A DNA stretch of 64,000 bases from Verrucomicrobiales bacterium (GTDB lineage: Bacteria > Verrucomicrobiota > Verrucomicrobiia > Limisphaerales > JAYPXF01). Position numbers and translations under genes: made by a program. Location: NCBI GenBank assembly GCA_002715965.1, contig PBAL01000092.1, forward strand, positions 55,132 to 119,131, given 5' to 3'. Each line of letters begins with the position of its first letter. The first letter of the stretch is position 1. Of this stretch, positions 34,364 through 44,430 are shown piece after piece. The notes under the pieces were generated by a model. It was given only the letters and a program-made list of their open reading frames with translations, ran no database searches and was not told the DNA's origin.

Positions 34364-37300
34364 ATGACCCGCTCCAACTCATTCACCCCTTTCGCGCTCA
34401 GCCTGTTACTGGCAGCGCAAACCCTGCTCGCCCAGAGCACGGGTATCATTGCCCCCCCCGCCGGTCTTCGGCGAAGCGACCACGCAGCCAAACAACATGA
34501 GTCTACCCCTCGTGTTCCTCTTCGACGCCGATCCGCAGGCTGCTGAAGGAGGTCCCGACACTGCATTCGTTTTGGTCTTGCGTGGTGGGGATGTTTCCCA
34601 ACCACTGACCGTGCACTACGCCGTTGGCGGCACGGCGGTGAACGAGGTGGACTACCAACCTCTTTTGGGATCTGTGACAATTCCCGCGGGCGAGTTCACT
34701 GCGCCGATCGTGATCACTCCGATCGACGACGCGGTTGGCGAACATCGTGAGACAGTGCAGATCGAACTCACCCAACCGGCCGCAGGCACGACCGCCTATC
34801 GTGTGCGCTGGCCCGGGCGCGCGACGGTCACGATCCTGGACAACGATGGCGGCGTGCCGTCTCCTCCCGCGGTCGAGTTGGCCAACCCGCCAGAAGGCGC
34901 CACCTTTCGCGGTCCGCTTGACCTTCATCTATTCGCGCACACCGATGATGAAGACGGGGTGGTCAATACCGTTGAGTTCTTCGCCAACGGGCAGAGCTTG
35001 GGAATCGTCAGCAATTTCTTCCTCACTCCGATTCCGCTCGAAACTGGAACGGGTGGAAACGCGGCAGGGGTCAGCTTGGATGTCATCAATGTAACCCTGC
35101 CTAGCCGGCGTCCGAATCCGAACACCTCAGCAGGTGGCCTGGTCCTTCCTCCAATCTTTCCCTTCAGCCTGACCTGGGAAAACGCCCAGCCCGGGACGTA
35201 CGAATTGAGTGCCGTCGCGACGGACAATGCCGGTCTGAGCAGCACCTCCAAGACGGTCAACATCACGATCGAGCTCGATACGACGCAGCCGGAAATCACG
35301 GTCTTTGCACGCGACGGATATGCGGCTGAAACAGACCCGACCGGACAGGTCGACACCGCAACGTTCGTCCTCCGGCGTAGCGGCTCGGTTCAGGCGGAAC
35401 TCAACGTGCAGTTTGCCTTGAGCGGAACAGCAACGGCAGGCGTGGACTACGACCAGATTCCAACTTCGGCGATCATTCCGGCGGGCCAGCGCGAGGCAGA
35501 AGTCACAATCAATCCGATCGATGATGCGATTGGCGAACCAACCGAATCGATCTTCATCGAGCTTCAACCCATTGCCTGCGTTGAGATTGTTCCTCCACCG
35601 GCCGATTGCTACCGATTGGGCCGAATCACGCGGGCACGTGCGCGGCTGGCGGACAACGACAACTTTGAAACGAACTATCCCCCCACGGTCAGCATCTTTT
35701 CTCCTTGGAGCGGAAGCGTTCACGTGGAGCCACAGGAATTGTTCGTCGGTGCATCGGCGTGGGATCGCGACGGGTCGATTGCCACGGTTGAGTTCTTCGA
35801 CGGTGAAACCAGCCTTGGCGTGGTTTCAAACAACACCCTTCAAGTCGATGCAGTTGCCGGGCTCAGTTTCCTTCCACCCTGGAGCTTGACGTGGTCCAAC
35901 ATCTCGATCGGCGAACATGTCCTCACCGCAAAAGCCATCGACAATGAAGGTGCGGAATCGGTCTCTCGCCCGGTCACGATCAATGTTGTGTCCAGCAACC
36001 CATTGCCGACAGTCACCATTGTTGCCGCGGACGCTGAAGCATCGGAACCGGCCGTTGCCCAGCCGGGCGGGGGAGTTCCGCAGGTATTGGATACGGCGCG
36101 GTTTGTTGTGACGCGTGATGGACCGACGGACCACGACCTGGTCGTTACTTATCGCCTGGACGGCCGCGCCAAACACGGCATCGATTACGCACCAATGAAC
36201 TTCAGCGTCACGATCCCGGCCGGACAAAGTGCCGCTGATATTGAAATCCTGCCCCTTGACGATTCCATACCTGAAGGACCAGAGAATGTGATCGTGGCAT
36301 TGACCACAGCGGATCAGTTCATCGGAGCCAATGGAACTGCGGGAGGTGGGATTATCGGAATTCCGCTGTCACCATCCCCATATCGTGTGGGGCAACCGGG
36401 AAGCGCCGAGGCGATCATCCTCGACAACGACTCCACCGGCGTCAATGCGCCTCCCGAAGTCACCATCATCCGTCCGCATGCCGGTTCGGTGCATGACAAC
36501 GAAGGCGTCATTCGTATCGACGCGCTTGCGTTCGATCCCGGCGGATCCGTCGCCCGTGCGAGATTGTTCGCCAATGGCGCACTCATCGGTGAGCAGAATC
36601 TCGCATTTATCCTCCCGCCTCCTCCGGGTATTCCGCATACGTTCACGTTCCGATGGACCAATGCTCCTGCCGGCACCCAGACCTTGACCGTGAAGGTCGA
36701 TGACAACGGCGGCACGGAATCTACCTCTCCACCAGTTGAAATTTTGGTCATCGAACGTCCCGAACAAACCGTCGTGTCAGTGCACGCGGTTGACCCGGAA
36801 GCCTCTGAAAGTGGCGACGTGACGACCAACGGGGCCCTCCACAGAGGTATCAATACGGCGACCTTTGAGATCCGCCGGGAGGGTCATCTCGATCACGCGG
36901 TTACGGTGTTTTATCGGATGACCGGAACTGCACAGATGGGAGCGGACTATCTGCCGCTGGGCGGTGAGGTGCGCTTTGAAGCCAATGAGACAGTGAAACG
37001 TGTCGTCCTCATTCCAATTGACGATACGATCCTGGAACGGACTGAGACTGCGCGTCTCGAAGTGCTGCCTCCGGTCTGCGTCGCCATCTTTCTGCCTCCT
37101 CCCGACTGCTACGTGGTGAGCCAGGCGGGGCGCGCGACGGCGTTGATCCGTGACAACGACGAGAATCGCAACCGCGCGCCACGTGTCATTGTCACGAATC
37201 CGCGGAATGGTCAGCGTTTCACCGCGCCGGCTACGGTCGAGATCGAAGTGGCCACGCGCGACCGGGATGGTTGGGTGACTCAACTTGAATTCTTTGCCAA

Positions 37301-38126
37301 CAACAACAAGCTCGGTGATTCGATCATCCACTTCATCGACCCTCCTCCCCCGAATCAGCGCCAGGTGTTTACGCTCAATTGGACGAATGTTGTGGAAGGC
37401 CAGTACGACATCCATGCACGCGCCACCGACAATCTCGGTGCCACGACGGACTCGCATCCGGTCTCGATCACTGTTCGCGGGGAGAATTCACTGCCCATTG
37501 TGAACATCTACACCCGTGACGGACGCGCCTCCGAAGAACCCGATGCGAACGGCCAGTTGAACACCGCCCTGTTTGTGCTGACACGCACCGGGAACACCAA
37601 CTCTGATGTGGCCGTTCATCTGCAAATCGGCGGCCGCGCCCAGAATGGAACGGATTATCAGACTCTCAACGACATCGCCGTCATTCCGGCAGGCGAGACC
37701 GTTGTGCCGATCGAGATCATCCCGATCGACGACACCCTGCATGAGCGTCGCGAATCCGTCATCGTCGGCCTCACCGTTCCGGATACAGCGGTAGCGCTGA
37801 ACTACGAACTCGGGTTGCGACGCAAGGCGGGAGCCGTGATCATCGACAACGACAGTCCGGCGCCCGGCACGGATTCAAACATTCCAGTCGGCAACGCATT
37901 GGAAGACGGCACCGTGCATGTTTCGCTCGTCGGGGCAACCGGCACGCAGGTGGTCATCGAGGTTTCCGGCAACATGATCGACTGGTTCGAGTTGGTTCGC
38001 ACCACGGTATCGAACGGCCGGATTGATTTCCTCGATCCGGAAGCATTGCTCAAACGCGCGAACTTCTATCGGGTGATCCCTTTGGACCTCCGTACGACTG
38101 CGGTGGAAGCCCAACGCAGATTCTGA
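34364..38126 (+). CDS. secreted protein with five Calx-beta and four Ig-like repeats; frameshift at C8 tract
   Basis: About 1250 residues if read across one frameshift. ATG at 34364 opens a signal peptide (SFTPFALSLLLAAQTLLAQ), but that frame leaves the coding path at a run of eight C (34452-34459). With seven C the frame joins directly to the long downstream reading (APPPVFGEATT), open to 38126. The mature protein alternates five Calx-beta domains (repeated patterns such as GTAVNEVDYQPL, IDDAVGEHRETV and TILDND) with four Ig-like domains (NTVEFFANGQSLG, ATDNAGLSSTSKTV), ending in an 80-residue domain finishing RANFYRVIP. It is probably a calcium-binding surface or adhesion protein. Without slippage or error, only a short truncated peptide would be made from the signal-peptide start. 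Confidence 0.82.
34452..34459 (+). repeat. poly-C tract (C8) at the signal-peptide junction
   Basis: Eight consecutive C between the signal peptide and the first Calx-beta domain. Loss of one C restores a single open frame for the whole protein, so the tract is a candidate slippage (phase-variation) site or a homopolymer sequencing error. Confidence 0.85.
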
Positions 38127-38470
38127 CGGGACGAGACTTCAGCAACGACCATCTCATCCTTCAGCCAAATTAAGGCGCGGTGGCGCCAACGCTCTGCCAG
38201 GCCATTCACTGATTCGTCCGGGTCGCTCAGCGGCAGTTTGTCGTGGGCCGTCGTCACGACTTCTTCGATCAATTCCTTCAGCGGCCTTTCCAAACCGCCG
38301 ATGCTGGCCGTGGCTTCCACCGGCTGTAGATCGCTCAATCCCGGTGAAATCTCACGCGTCGAGTCGGTGAACTGCACCGTCGCCATTTCCTCCGCCAACG
38401 CTTTCACGATACCGATCCCCTACTCCGGGTGGCGCACTTTCATGCCAATTCTCAGGTCACTAATTTTCAT
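38066..38470 (-). pseudogene. small Tudor-like-domain gene interrupted by in-frame TAG
   Basis: Read from ATG at 38470, the product would be about 134 residues opening MKISDLRIGMKVRHPE, then TAG (codon 17, bases 38420-38422), then GIGIVKALAEEMATVQFTD in the same frame. The stop falls where related Tudor-like domains (as at the C-terminus of UvrD/PcrA, xHPxYGxGxV) have an aromatic residue, so a Tyr codon appears to have become TAG. The downstream frame remains open and sensible through PLKELIEEVVTTAHDKLPLSD. The ATG overlaps the stop of the upstream oxidoreductase gene (ATGA), supporting this start. Translation might restart at GTG 38407. The last part overlaps the 3' end of the Calx-beta gene. 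Confidence 0.7.
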
Positions 38471-39717
38471 GATTCGATCTTAAAGTGTTCGTTGATGGGC
38501 TTCTGGTATTCCTCGACGCGGCCTTCCAGCACGTCCTCAACCAGCACTTCCCGTCCCGCGCGGGCGGATTCCACGATTGCGTAGGCGCAGGCCAGATCAA
38601 TCAAGCCTTCGCGGCCGTCCGTCTCTGGTTGCGTGCCTCGACGAATGGCATCCAGCCAATCGTGCTGCGCAATGGCGAACTCATTCTCAAGTCCAAAAGG
38701 CTGATTGGCTTCCTTGATTTCATTCGCAGCCTGCGTCGCATAAAGCGCAGCGACACTTTGCGCGTCTGCCTCACCTTCGATGTGAATTTGATTTCCGGAA
38801 ACCCGTCCTTTTGTTCCGTAGAAGGTTGGCCCATTACCCAAGACCGTGTTCGTCCCCGCGCCTGACCAACTGCCAAACAAAGTTCCGGTCACCCCGTTCT
38901 CCGTTTCGAAGCTCGCGTAGAAAGTATCGTCCGCATCGCAATCCATCTCATCGATCGCGTCACCACTCTCGCCAAAGGTGAACCGCTTCTTCTCGGTGAC
39001 CGAAGTTCGTGCGGTGACGGATCGAATCTCTCCGCAAACCTGGCGGATCACGTCGAACTGATGAACGCCCAGATCGAGGCTGATGCCACCACCTTCGACG
39101 ATCTTATGGCGCCACGGTGTCTGCGCGACGATCCGATTTGGCGCCCACCAGGTGCCGACGTTCCCCAGCAAGGCCATCTGCGGATTGCCGAGCGGTCCGG
39201 AACGAAACGCCCAGCGCCACTGACGGGCCAGGAGTCTCTGTCGCGCATTCTCAAAGACGCCGAATGTGATTTCCGATTTGTCTGCGGAATCAACCATCCT
39301 CCGTGCGGCGCGGATGGTCACGGCCAGGGGTTTCTGGCTGAGCAGGTGTTTGCCGTGATCGATCGCGCACTGGCCAACGACGTGATGTAGTCCATGGGTG
39401 GTGAAATCATTGACTGCATCGATCTTCCCTCTCGCGATGAGCTCGCGGAAATCCGTGAACACCTCCACATCATCCGTGTCCTGGAAGTCGGACAGGAACT
39501 CATCACCGGTGCCCAATGGATCTCCCGGAATGTCACTGACTGCTCGTCTTTGCGGATGCCCACCGTCGCGCTTTACGTAGCCCCATGCATCTGCGGCCTT
39601 TCTTGAACACATCGCGGTGATCCGAAAATCCTCCACGCCCGCTTCCCGCAGCAGCCGATAACCCCGCAGGTGCGCTGCGAGGATTCGTCCACAACCAACA
39701 ATGCCAATTCGTATCAT
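38467..39717 (-). CDS. Gfo/Idh/MocA family NAD(P)-dependent oxidoreductase
   Basis: 416 residues. The N-terminal Rossmann domain has GIVGCGRILAAHLRGY with the GxGxxxxxH-type loop, and a motif matching the family's E-K-P appears as LLSQKPLAVT (residue E replaced by Q). The C-terminal alpha/beta domain has GGISLDLGVHQFDVIRQVCG, where D and H normally bind substrate, and TFYGTKGRVSGNQIHIEGEA. These enzymes oxidise or reduce sugars and inositols; the substrate is unknown. No signal peptide is seen, so it is cytoplasmic. Its stop overlaps the start of the interrupted small gene by four bases. Confidence 0.9.
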   Translation of the reverse strand: MIRIGIVGCGRILAAHLRGYRLLREAGVEDFRITAMCSRKAADAWGYVKRDGGHPQRRAVSDIPGDPLGTGDEFLSDFQDTDDVEVFTDFRELIARGKIDAVNDFTTHGLHHVVGQCAIDHGKHLLSQKPLAVTIRAARRMVDSADKSEITFGVFENARQRLLARQWRWAFRSGPLGNPQMALLGNVGTWWAPNRIVAQTPWRHKIVEGGGISLDLGVHQFDVIRQVCGEIRSVTARTSVTEKKRFTFGESGDAIDEMDCDADDTFYASFETENGVTGTLFGSWSGAGTNTVLGNGPTFYGTKGRVSGNQIHIEGEADAQSVAALYATQAANEIKEANQPFGLENEFAIAQHDWLDAIRRGTQPETDGREGLIDLACAYAIVESARAGREVLVEDVLEGRVEEYQKPINEHFKIES

Positions 39718-39874
39718 CGGGTGCGCGATTACGAAGCAGCTGCTGGCTTAGTTCAATGCCCGAATGCGCAAGCTTTGGTGGCCTCCTTGAATCTGCTGGA
39801 GCGAATTTTCGAACAGACCCTAATCGCACACACGGCGCATGGGAGTTTCGGGAGAGGCGATTCGTGTTGGGCGT

Positions 39875-41293
39875 TTACGCCACGATCGGCTTAATCACCT
39901 CACCGGCGACATCAGTCAATCGGAAGCGCCTTCCGTTGTAGACGTAGGTCAGCTTCTCGTGATCCATGCCTAGTAGATGGAGAATGGTCGCGTGCAGATC
40001 GTTTACGTGGACTTTATCGACCGCGGCCTTGTGACCAATCTCGTCTGATTCGCCGTAGGTCACACCACCTTTCACCCCGCCTCCGGCGAGCCATGCGGTG
40101 AAGCAATGCGGGTTATGATCGCGGCCGGGCTTGGCGGCTTTCTGGGTCAACGGCAGGCGACCAAATTCACCTCCCCAGACGATCAATGTGTCATCCAGCA
40201 AGCCGCGCTGTTCCAAGTCCGTCAACAGTCCTGCGATTGGCACATCCGTTTCACCGGCGAATTGTGAATGGTTGCCATGGATGTCTCGGTGGCCGTCCCA
40301 AGACCGCTGGTTTTCCATTCCACCGGAGTAAATCTGAATGTAACGCACGCCGCGCTCGACCATGCGACGGGCGGTGAGGCATTGACGGGCGAAGTGATCG
40401 CACCGCTTGTCGCCAATACCGTATAGCTTCTGAATGTGTTCCGGTTCACGGCTGATGTCCAAGGCCTCCGGCGCACTGTTCTGCATCCGGTAGGCCAACT
40501 CGAAGCTCTTGATGCGCGCTTCGAGTTCGGCCTCGCCGGGACGGGTCTGGAGATGACGGCGATTGAGCTTGGCGAGCAAACCGAGCTGGCGCTGCTGTTG
40601 ATCGTCGTTCATGTGCTTCGGCCGGTTCAGGTTTTCGATGGGATCGCCTTTCGGCTTCAGCCAGGTGCCCTGGTAAACGCTCGGCAGAAAGCCCGCTCCC
40701 CAATTTGCCGCGTGCCCCTTCGGCAAGCCGCGATCGAGCGGATCGGACATCACCACAAAGGCCGGCAGATTGCGGCTCACGCTCCCGAGACCGTAGGTAA
40801 CCCACGAACCGACGCAGGGATAACCCATGCGCGGCAATCCGCAGTTCATCATGAAGAGCGCCGGACTGTGGTTGTTGGACTCGGTGTGGCCCGAGTGAAT
40901 GAAGGCCATCTTGTCCGCGTGCTCACCCAAGGCCGGGAAAATGGACGAAATCATCTTGCCGCTTTGTCCGCGCGGTGTGAACTCGAAGGGCGGCTTCATC
41001 AGGGGTCCGACCGCGTTCTTGAAAAAACCGGTTTGCTTGTCGAAGCCTTCCAGTTCTTTTCCATCCGCCTTGACCAGTCCCGGCTTGTAATCCCAGGTGT
41101 CCACGTGACTGGGCCCGCCGTTGATGAACAACCAGATCACCGACTTTGCCTTGGTGTCGAAGTGTGGCTTGCGCGCCGCCAAAGGATCGCTGATCGCGAG
41201 GCCTTCCTCAGCGAGAAGACCTGACAATGCCACCGCGCCAAATCCGGCTCCGGCACGATGCAACAACTGACGTCGAGAGATGTTTTCGTTCAT
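39875..41293 (-). CDS. DUF1501 family Tat-exported protein (cassette 2)
   Basis: 472 residues from ATG at 41293, which puts a Tat motif first (ISRRQLLHRAG) and overlaps the stop of the upstream cytochrome gene as ATGA. The longer in-frame start at 41335 lacks signal character. DUF1501 landmarks: SVIWLFINGGPSHVDTWDYK, QSGKMISSIFPALGEHADKM, ARRMVERGVRYIQIYSGG, SWDGHRDIHGNHSQF and VWGGEFGRLPLTQK, then GRDHNPHCFTAWLAGGGVKG. The Asp/His-rich pattern suits the alkaline phosphatase-like fold. Reaction unknown; partnered with the preceding giant cytochrome. Confidence 0.93.
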   Translation of the reverse strand: MNENISRRQLLHRAGAGFGAVALSGLLAEEGLAISDPLAARKPHFDTKAKSVIWLFINGGPSHVDTWDYKPGLVKADGKELEGFDKQTGFFKNAVGPLMKPPFEFTPRGQSGKMISSIFPALGEHADKMAFIHSGHTESNNHSPALFMMNCGLPRMGYPCVGSWVTYGLGSVSRNLPAFVVMSDPLDRGLPKGHAANWGAGFLPSVYQGTWLKPKGDPIENLNRPKHMNDDQQQRQLGLLAKLNRRHLQTRPGEAELEARIKSFELAYRMQNSAPEALDISREPEHIQKLYGIGDKRCDHFARQCLTARRMVERGVRYIQIYSGGMENQRSWDGHRDIHGNHSQFAGETDVPIAGLLTDLEQRGLLDDTLIVWGGEFGRLPLTQKAAKPGRDHNPHCFTAWLAGGGVKGGVTYGESDEIGHKAAVDKVHVNDLHATILHLLGMDHEKLTYVYNGRRFRLTDVAGEVIKPIVA

Positions 41294-44200
41294 TGCAGAT
41301 AGATGAATTCGTTGAGTCCAAACATGATCTGGCAAAAGTCTGCGCGGGCGAGCAGCTTGGCATCCTTTGTCTGGTAGCCGGCCTGTTGCGCCGTGATGAA
41401 CTCGCGCGCATCGCGCAGTTCGCCACTGGAAGGATTTCGTCCGAGCGCCTGTTGGTAAATCTTCCCGATGGCTTCGTTGTGATCCGCCTCAAGACTTTGC
41501 CCGGCGAAAGCCTTGGCGTATTCGAGCACTTGCGGGTTGTTCATGAACAACAGGGCCTGCGGCGCAATCGTCGTGCTCGGTCGGCCGCCCTGGCTGACCA
41601 AGGGTTCCGGTTGATCGAAGATCTGCATCATCGGCACCAGCCTGCTGCGCTTGATCATGAAATAGATGCTGCGCCGCTTGTGTGCCGACAACGTTCCCTT
41701 GCCAAACATCGTCTTGTCCAACAGAGCGGCCACCGACAGCATCGAATCACGGATCACCTCTGCTTCCAGACGCCGTGGAGCAAAGCGCCAGAGATACTGG
41801 TTGTTCGGATCAATCGCTGAGTTCCCTTCGGAAGGGGCACTGGCTTGGGCATAAGTCGCGCTTAGCATGATTTCACGATGCATCTCTTTGAGCTTCCAGT
41901 TGTTTGCGATGACACGTAGCGCCAGATACTCCAGCAAATCAGGATGCGTCGGCTCGCTACCCTGCAAACCAAAGTCGTTCGGAGTGGATACGATTCCGCG
42001 GCCGAAATGGTGATGCCAGAGACGATTGGCGATCACCCGCGCGAGCAAATGGCCGGCACCGTCCTTTTCATCCGTCATCCAATTGGCCAGCGAACGCCGA
42101 CGATAACTGGTGCGCCAACCATCTGGCGCCGCTTGCTGCCAGTCCTTTGTCGCCTTTCCATTGCGCATCAACACCTGGAGAAAGCCCTGCGCAGCCACGC
42201 CTTTTTTCTGACTCGGATCACCCCGCTCAAGGAAATGCGTCTGCGGATAGAAGTGCGGAAATCCCCGGCCATCCGCATGATGTTTCGTCGGCTTGAAACC
42301 CTCGCTCGAAACTTGAACGGTCTCCAGTGTCGGCTGCGGCTTGTCCGCCAACGAATCGAGAGCCGCTTGCTTGAGCTTCAGCCAATTCGCATCGGTCCGC
42401 GCAAAGACCGACAACAACTCACGTCGATGCGTTTCGTTCACTGAGCCGTTCTTCGCGGCCGCGTAGGCGGCAGTCAACGCGTCGGACTGCCCACCGCCAA
42501 CGACCACCGGCGGATCCGGTTCGGCGGATAATGAAATTCTCGGACGTCCCATGCTGTGCTGCCCGTTGTTGGAGAACCTCAGTTCGAATTCAAAGGTCGT
42601 TTCACCCGCGATGGAAACCGGTTTGTCGAATCCGATCACCAAGGCCTGATCTTTCCCGATGCCGCCCTTGTCGACGGCCCAACCCGTCCCGTTCACGTCC
42701 TTGTCGATGCTGGCCTTGGCGGAAAGATTGCCTGTGTTCTGTTCGTGGGTCGCCTTCGCGTGCACCAATTTGATCTGCCGACGCTTGCCTTTCGTCGGAT
42801 CGACAGGTGTCGCATACACCTTGAAATTGCTCAGGGCAAAATTTCCGTTCCCTGCTCGTCCCGGTCCTTTCCGGCGCATCGATTTGTGAGTCAAAGCCTC
42901 GATGCGGACAAAACGCACGCCTTCGAGACCGGTCCTCGCCTTCAATGAATAGGTCTCCTTTGCCGGTGCTGTGCCGCCCGCCAACACCGAATTGTCGGGC
43001 TGTACGGTCAACGGAATCTGGCGGCTCGAACTGGCCTCCGTGATCTTGAGGATAGACCAAGGTCCGATGTCGCGATCACCGGGAGCACCATCCGCCAACC
43101 ATTTCTCGAAGGTGGCTCGAAACTCCCGACGCGATTCATACTCCGTCAACGGCTTGGCCACCGATGCATGCGTGCGTTCCCAGGATGCTGTCTTGGCACG
43201 GAAGCCTTTTGGGTCAAGGTCGAGTTCGATCTCGCTGCGAATCGTCGAGGTGAACGAGGAAATCAATTGGTAGTAATCTTTCACCGGGATCGGATCGAAT
43301 TTGTGATCGTGGCAACGCGCACAACCGATGGTCAGGCCGAGCATGGCCGTGCCCATGGTTGCCGCCATGTCATCGAGTTCGTCGTAGCGCGCACTCTCAA
43401 ATTCTTTCTCCGTCAACTGCGTGGGGAAGACGCCGGCACCAAGAAATCCGGTGGCCATCATCGCCAGTGGATTGTCCGGCGCGAATTCATCCCCGGCCAG
43501 TTGCCAGCGCACGAACTGATTGAAAGGCATGTCTTGGTTCAGTGCCTTGATGACGAAGTCGCGATAATGAAAGGCGAACTTCCGATCGTAATCCTGCTCG
43601 AAGCCGTGGCTCTCCGCAAAGCGCGCTGCGTCCAGCCAGTGCCTCGCCCAACGCTCGCCGTAGTGCGGACTGTCCAGCAACTCGTTGATCAGGTCTTCAC
43701 GAGATTGCGCGAGTGCTTTCTTCATCTGCGCGGGAGTGGGCGGCAAGCCAATCAGATCAAGGTAGGCCCGGCGAACGAACGCGTGTGGACTGGTGGCTGA
43801 ACTTCGTTTCAGGCCTCGCTCCTTGAGTTTCGAGATCACGAATCGATCGATGTCCGTCGCAGCCTGTACGTTTGGAACGGCGACTTTCGCCAGGGGTTTG
43901 AACGACCAGAAATTTCGATCGTCATCCGTGACCGCGAATTCCGGTTTGTCATCGGCTTGTTCGATGAGGTGTTTGTCAAACGGAGCACCCAGGCTGATCC
44001 AGCGTTCGATCGCATTCACCAATTCGGAATCGAGTTTGCCCCCCTTTGGAGGCATGTGCGGTTCCTCCTGATGGCGAAGCAGTTTCAAGATCAGGCTTGC
44101 GGAGGGTGTTTCCAAGTCCACCACCCGGCCTGAGTCGCCTCCTTCCAGAAGCAACTCGCGTGTTGCGATGTTGAAACCCGACCGGACCTTTTCGCCTCCG

Positions 44201-44364
44201 TGGCAGTTCAGGCATTTTGCCTTGAGTGCGGATCGGACGGTCTGCTTGAAGAGGGCAGTCCCGGCCTTCATCCGTTCCGCGTGATCGGTTGGATCTGCTG
44301 CAGAGAGCGCCACAGGAAGGGCCAGCCAGACGGCGATTCGCTGGGCGAAATGGTTCATCTCCAA
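41290..44364 (-). CDS. giant secreted cytochrome, PSCyt1-DUF1549-DUF1553 (cassette 2)
   Basis: 1024 residues; ATG at 44358 (NHFAQRIAVWLALPVALSA) is an equally good signal-peptide start. Heme c site C51-L-N-C-H55 in a PSCyt1 domain (LLRHQEEPHMPPKGGKLDSE follows). DUF1549 spans about 145-370 (RRAYLDLIGLPPTPAQMKK and CARCHDHKFDPIPVKDYYQ, a second CxxCH). The middle (about 430-640) is beta-rich with ALSNFKVYATPVDPTKG and ITGETTFEFEL-like strands, resembling a carbohydrate-binding module. DUF1553 occupies about 700-1000 (RVIANRLWHHHFGRGIVSTPNDFG). Two hemes predicted, extracytoplasmic. Start lies about 30 bases after a terminator-like hairpin. Reaction unknown. Confidence 0.93.
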   Translation of the reverse strand: MEMNHFAQRIAVWLALPVALSAADPTDHAERMKAGTALFKQTVRSALKAKCLNCHGGEKVRSGFNIATRELLLEGGDSGRVVDLETPSASLILKLLRHQEEPHMPPKGGKLDSELVNAIERWISLGAPFDKHLIEQADDKPEFAVTDDDRNFWSFKPLAKVAVPNVQAATDIDRFVISKLKERGLKRSSATSPHAFVRRAYLDLIGLPPTPAQMKKALAQSREDLINELLDSPHYGERWARHWLDAARFAESHGFEQDYDRKFAFHYRDFVIKALNQDMPFNQFVRWQLAGDEFAPDNPLAMMATGFLGAGVFPTQLTEKEFESARYDELDDMAATMGTAMLGLTIGCARCHDHKFDPIPVKDYYQLISSFTSTIRSEIELDLDPKGFRAKTASWERTHASVAKPLTEYESRREFRATFEKWLADGAPGDRDIGPWSILKITEASSSRQIPLTVQPDNSVLAGGTAPAKETYSLKARTGLEGVRFVRIEALTHKSMRRKGPGRAGNGNFALSNFKVYATPVDPTKGKRRQIKLVHAKATHEQNTGNLSAKASIDKDVNGTGWAVDKGGIGKDQALVIGFDKPVSIAGETTFEFELRFSNNGQHSMGRPRISLSAEPDPPVVVGGGQSDALTAAYAAAKNGSVNETHRRELLSVFARTDANWLKLKQAALDSLADKPQPTLETVQVSSEGFKPTKHHADGRGFPHFYPQTHFLERGDPSQKKGVAAQGFLQVLMRNGKATKDWQQAAPDGWRTSYRRRSLANWMTDEKDGAGHLLARVIANRLWHHHFGRGIVSTPNDFGLQGSEPTHPDLLEYLALRVIANNWKLKEMHREIMLSATYAQASAPSEGNSAIDPNNQYLWRFAPRRLEAEVIRDSMLSVAALLDKTMFGKGTLSAHKRRSIYFMIKRSRLVPMMQIFDQPEPLVSQGGRPSTTIAPQALLFMNNPQVLEYAKAFAGQSLEADHNEAIGKIYQQALGRNPSSGELRDAREFITAQQAGYQTKDAKLLARADFCQIMFGLNEFIYLQ

Positions 44365-44394
44365 ATTGAACGCAGCAATGCGCGGAATCTCACG

Positions 44395-44423
44395 AAAAAA
44401 CTCGCATCGGCGGGAGTTTTTTT
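44395..44423 (-). terminator. A/T-flanked hairpin after the tandem-repeat gene
   Basis: AAAAAACTC and GAGTTTTTTT flank a 10-base GC-rich loop; read on either strand the hairpin ends in a T-run. It lies eight bases past the stop of the 44431-46143 gene and about 30 bases before the next start, so it should end that transcript. It could also act as an attenuator for the cytochrome gene. Confidence 0.55.
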
Positions 44424-44430
44424 GGCCGGC

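Noticed and set aside
34449..34460. TTG at 34449 as the true start of the Calx-beta gene
   Set aside because: It would leave the protein without a signal peptide, while a good one lies just upstream in the frame reached by changing the C-run.
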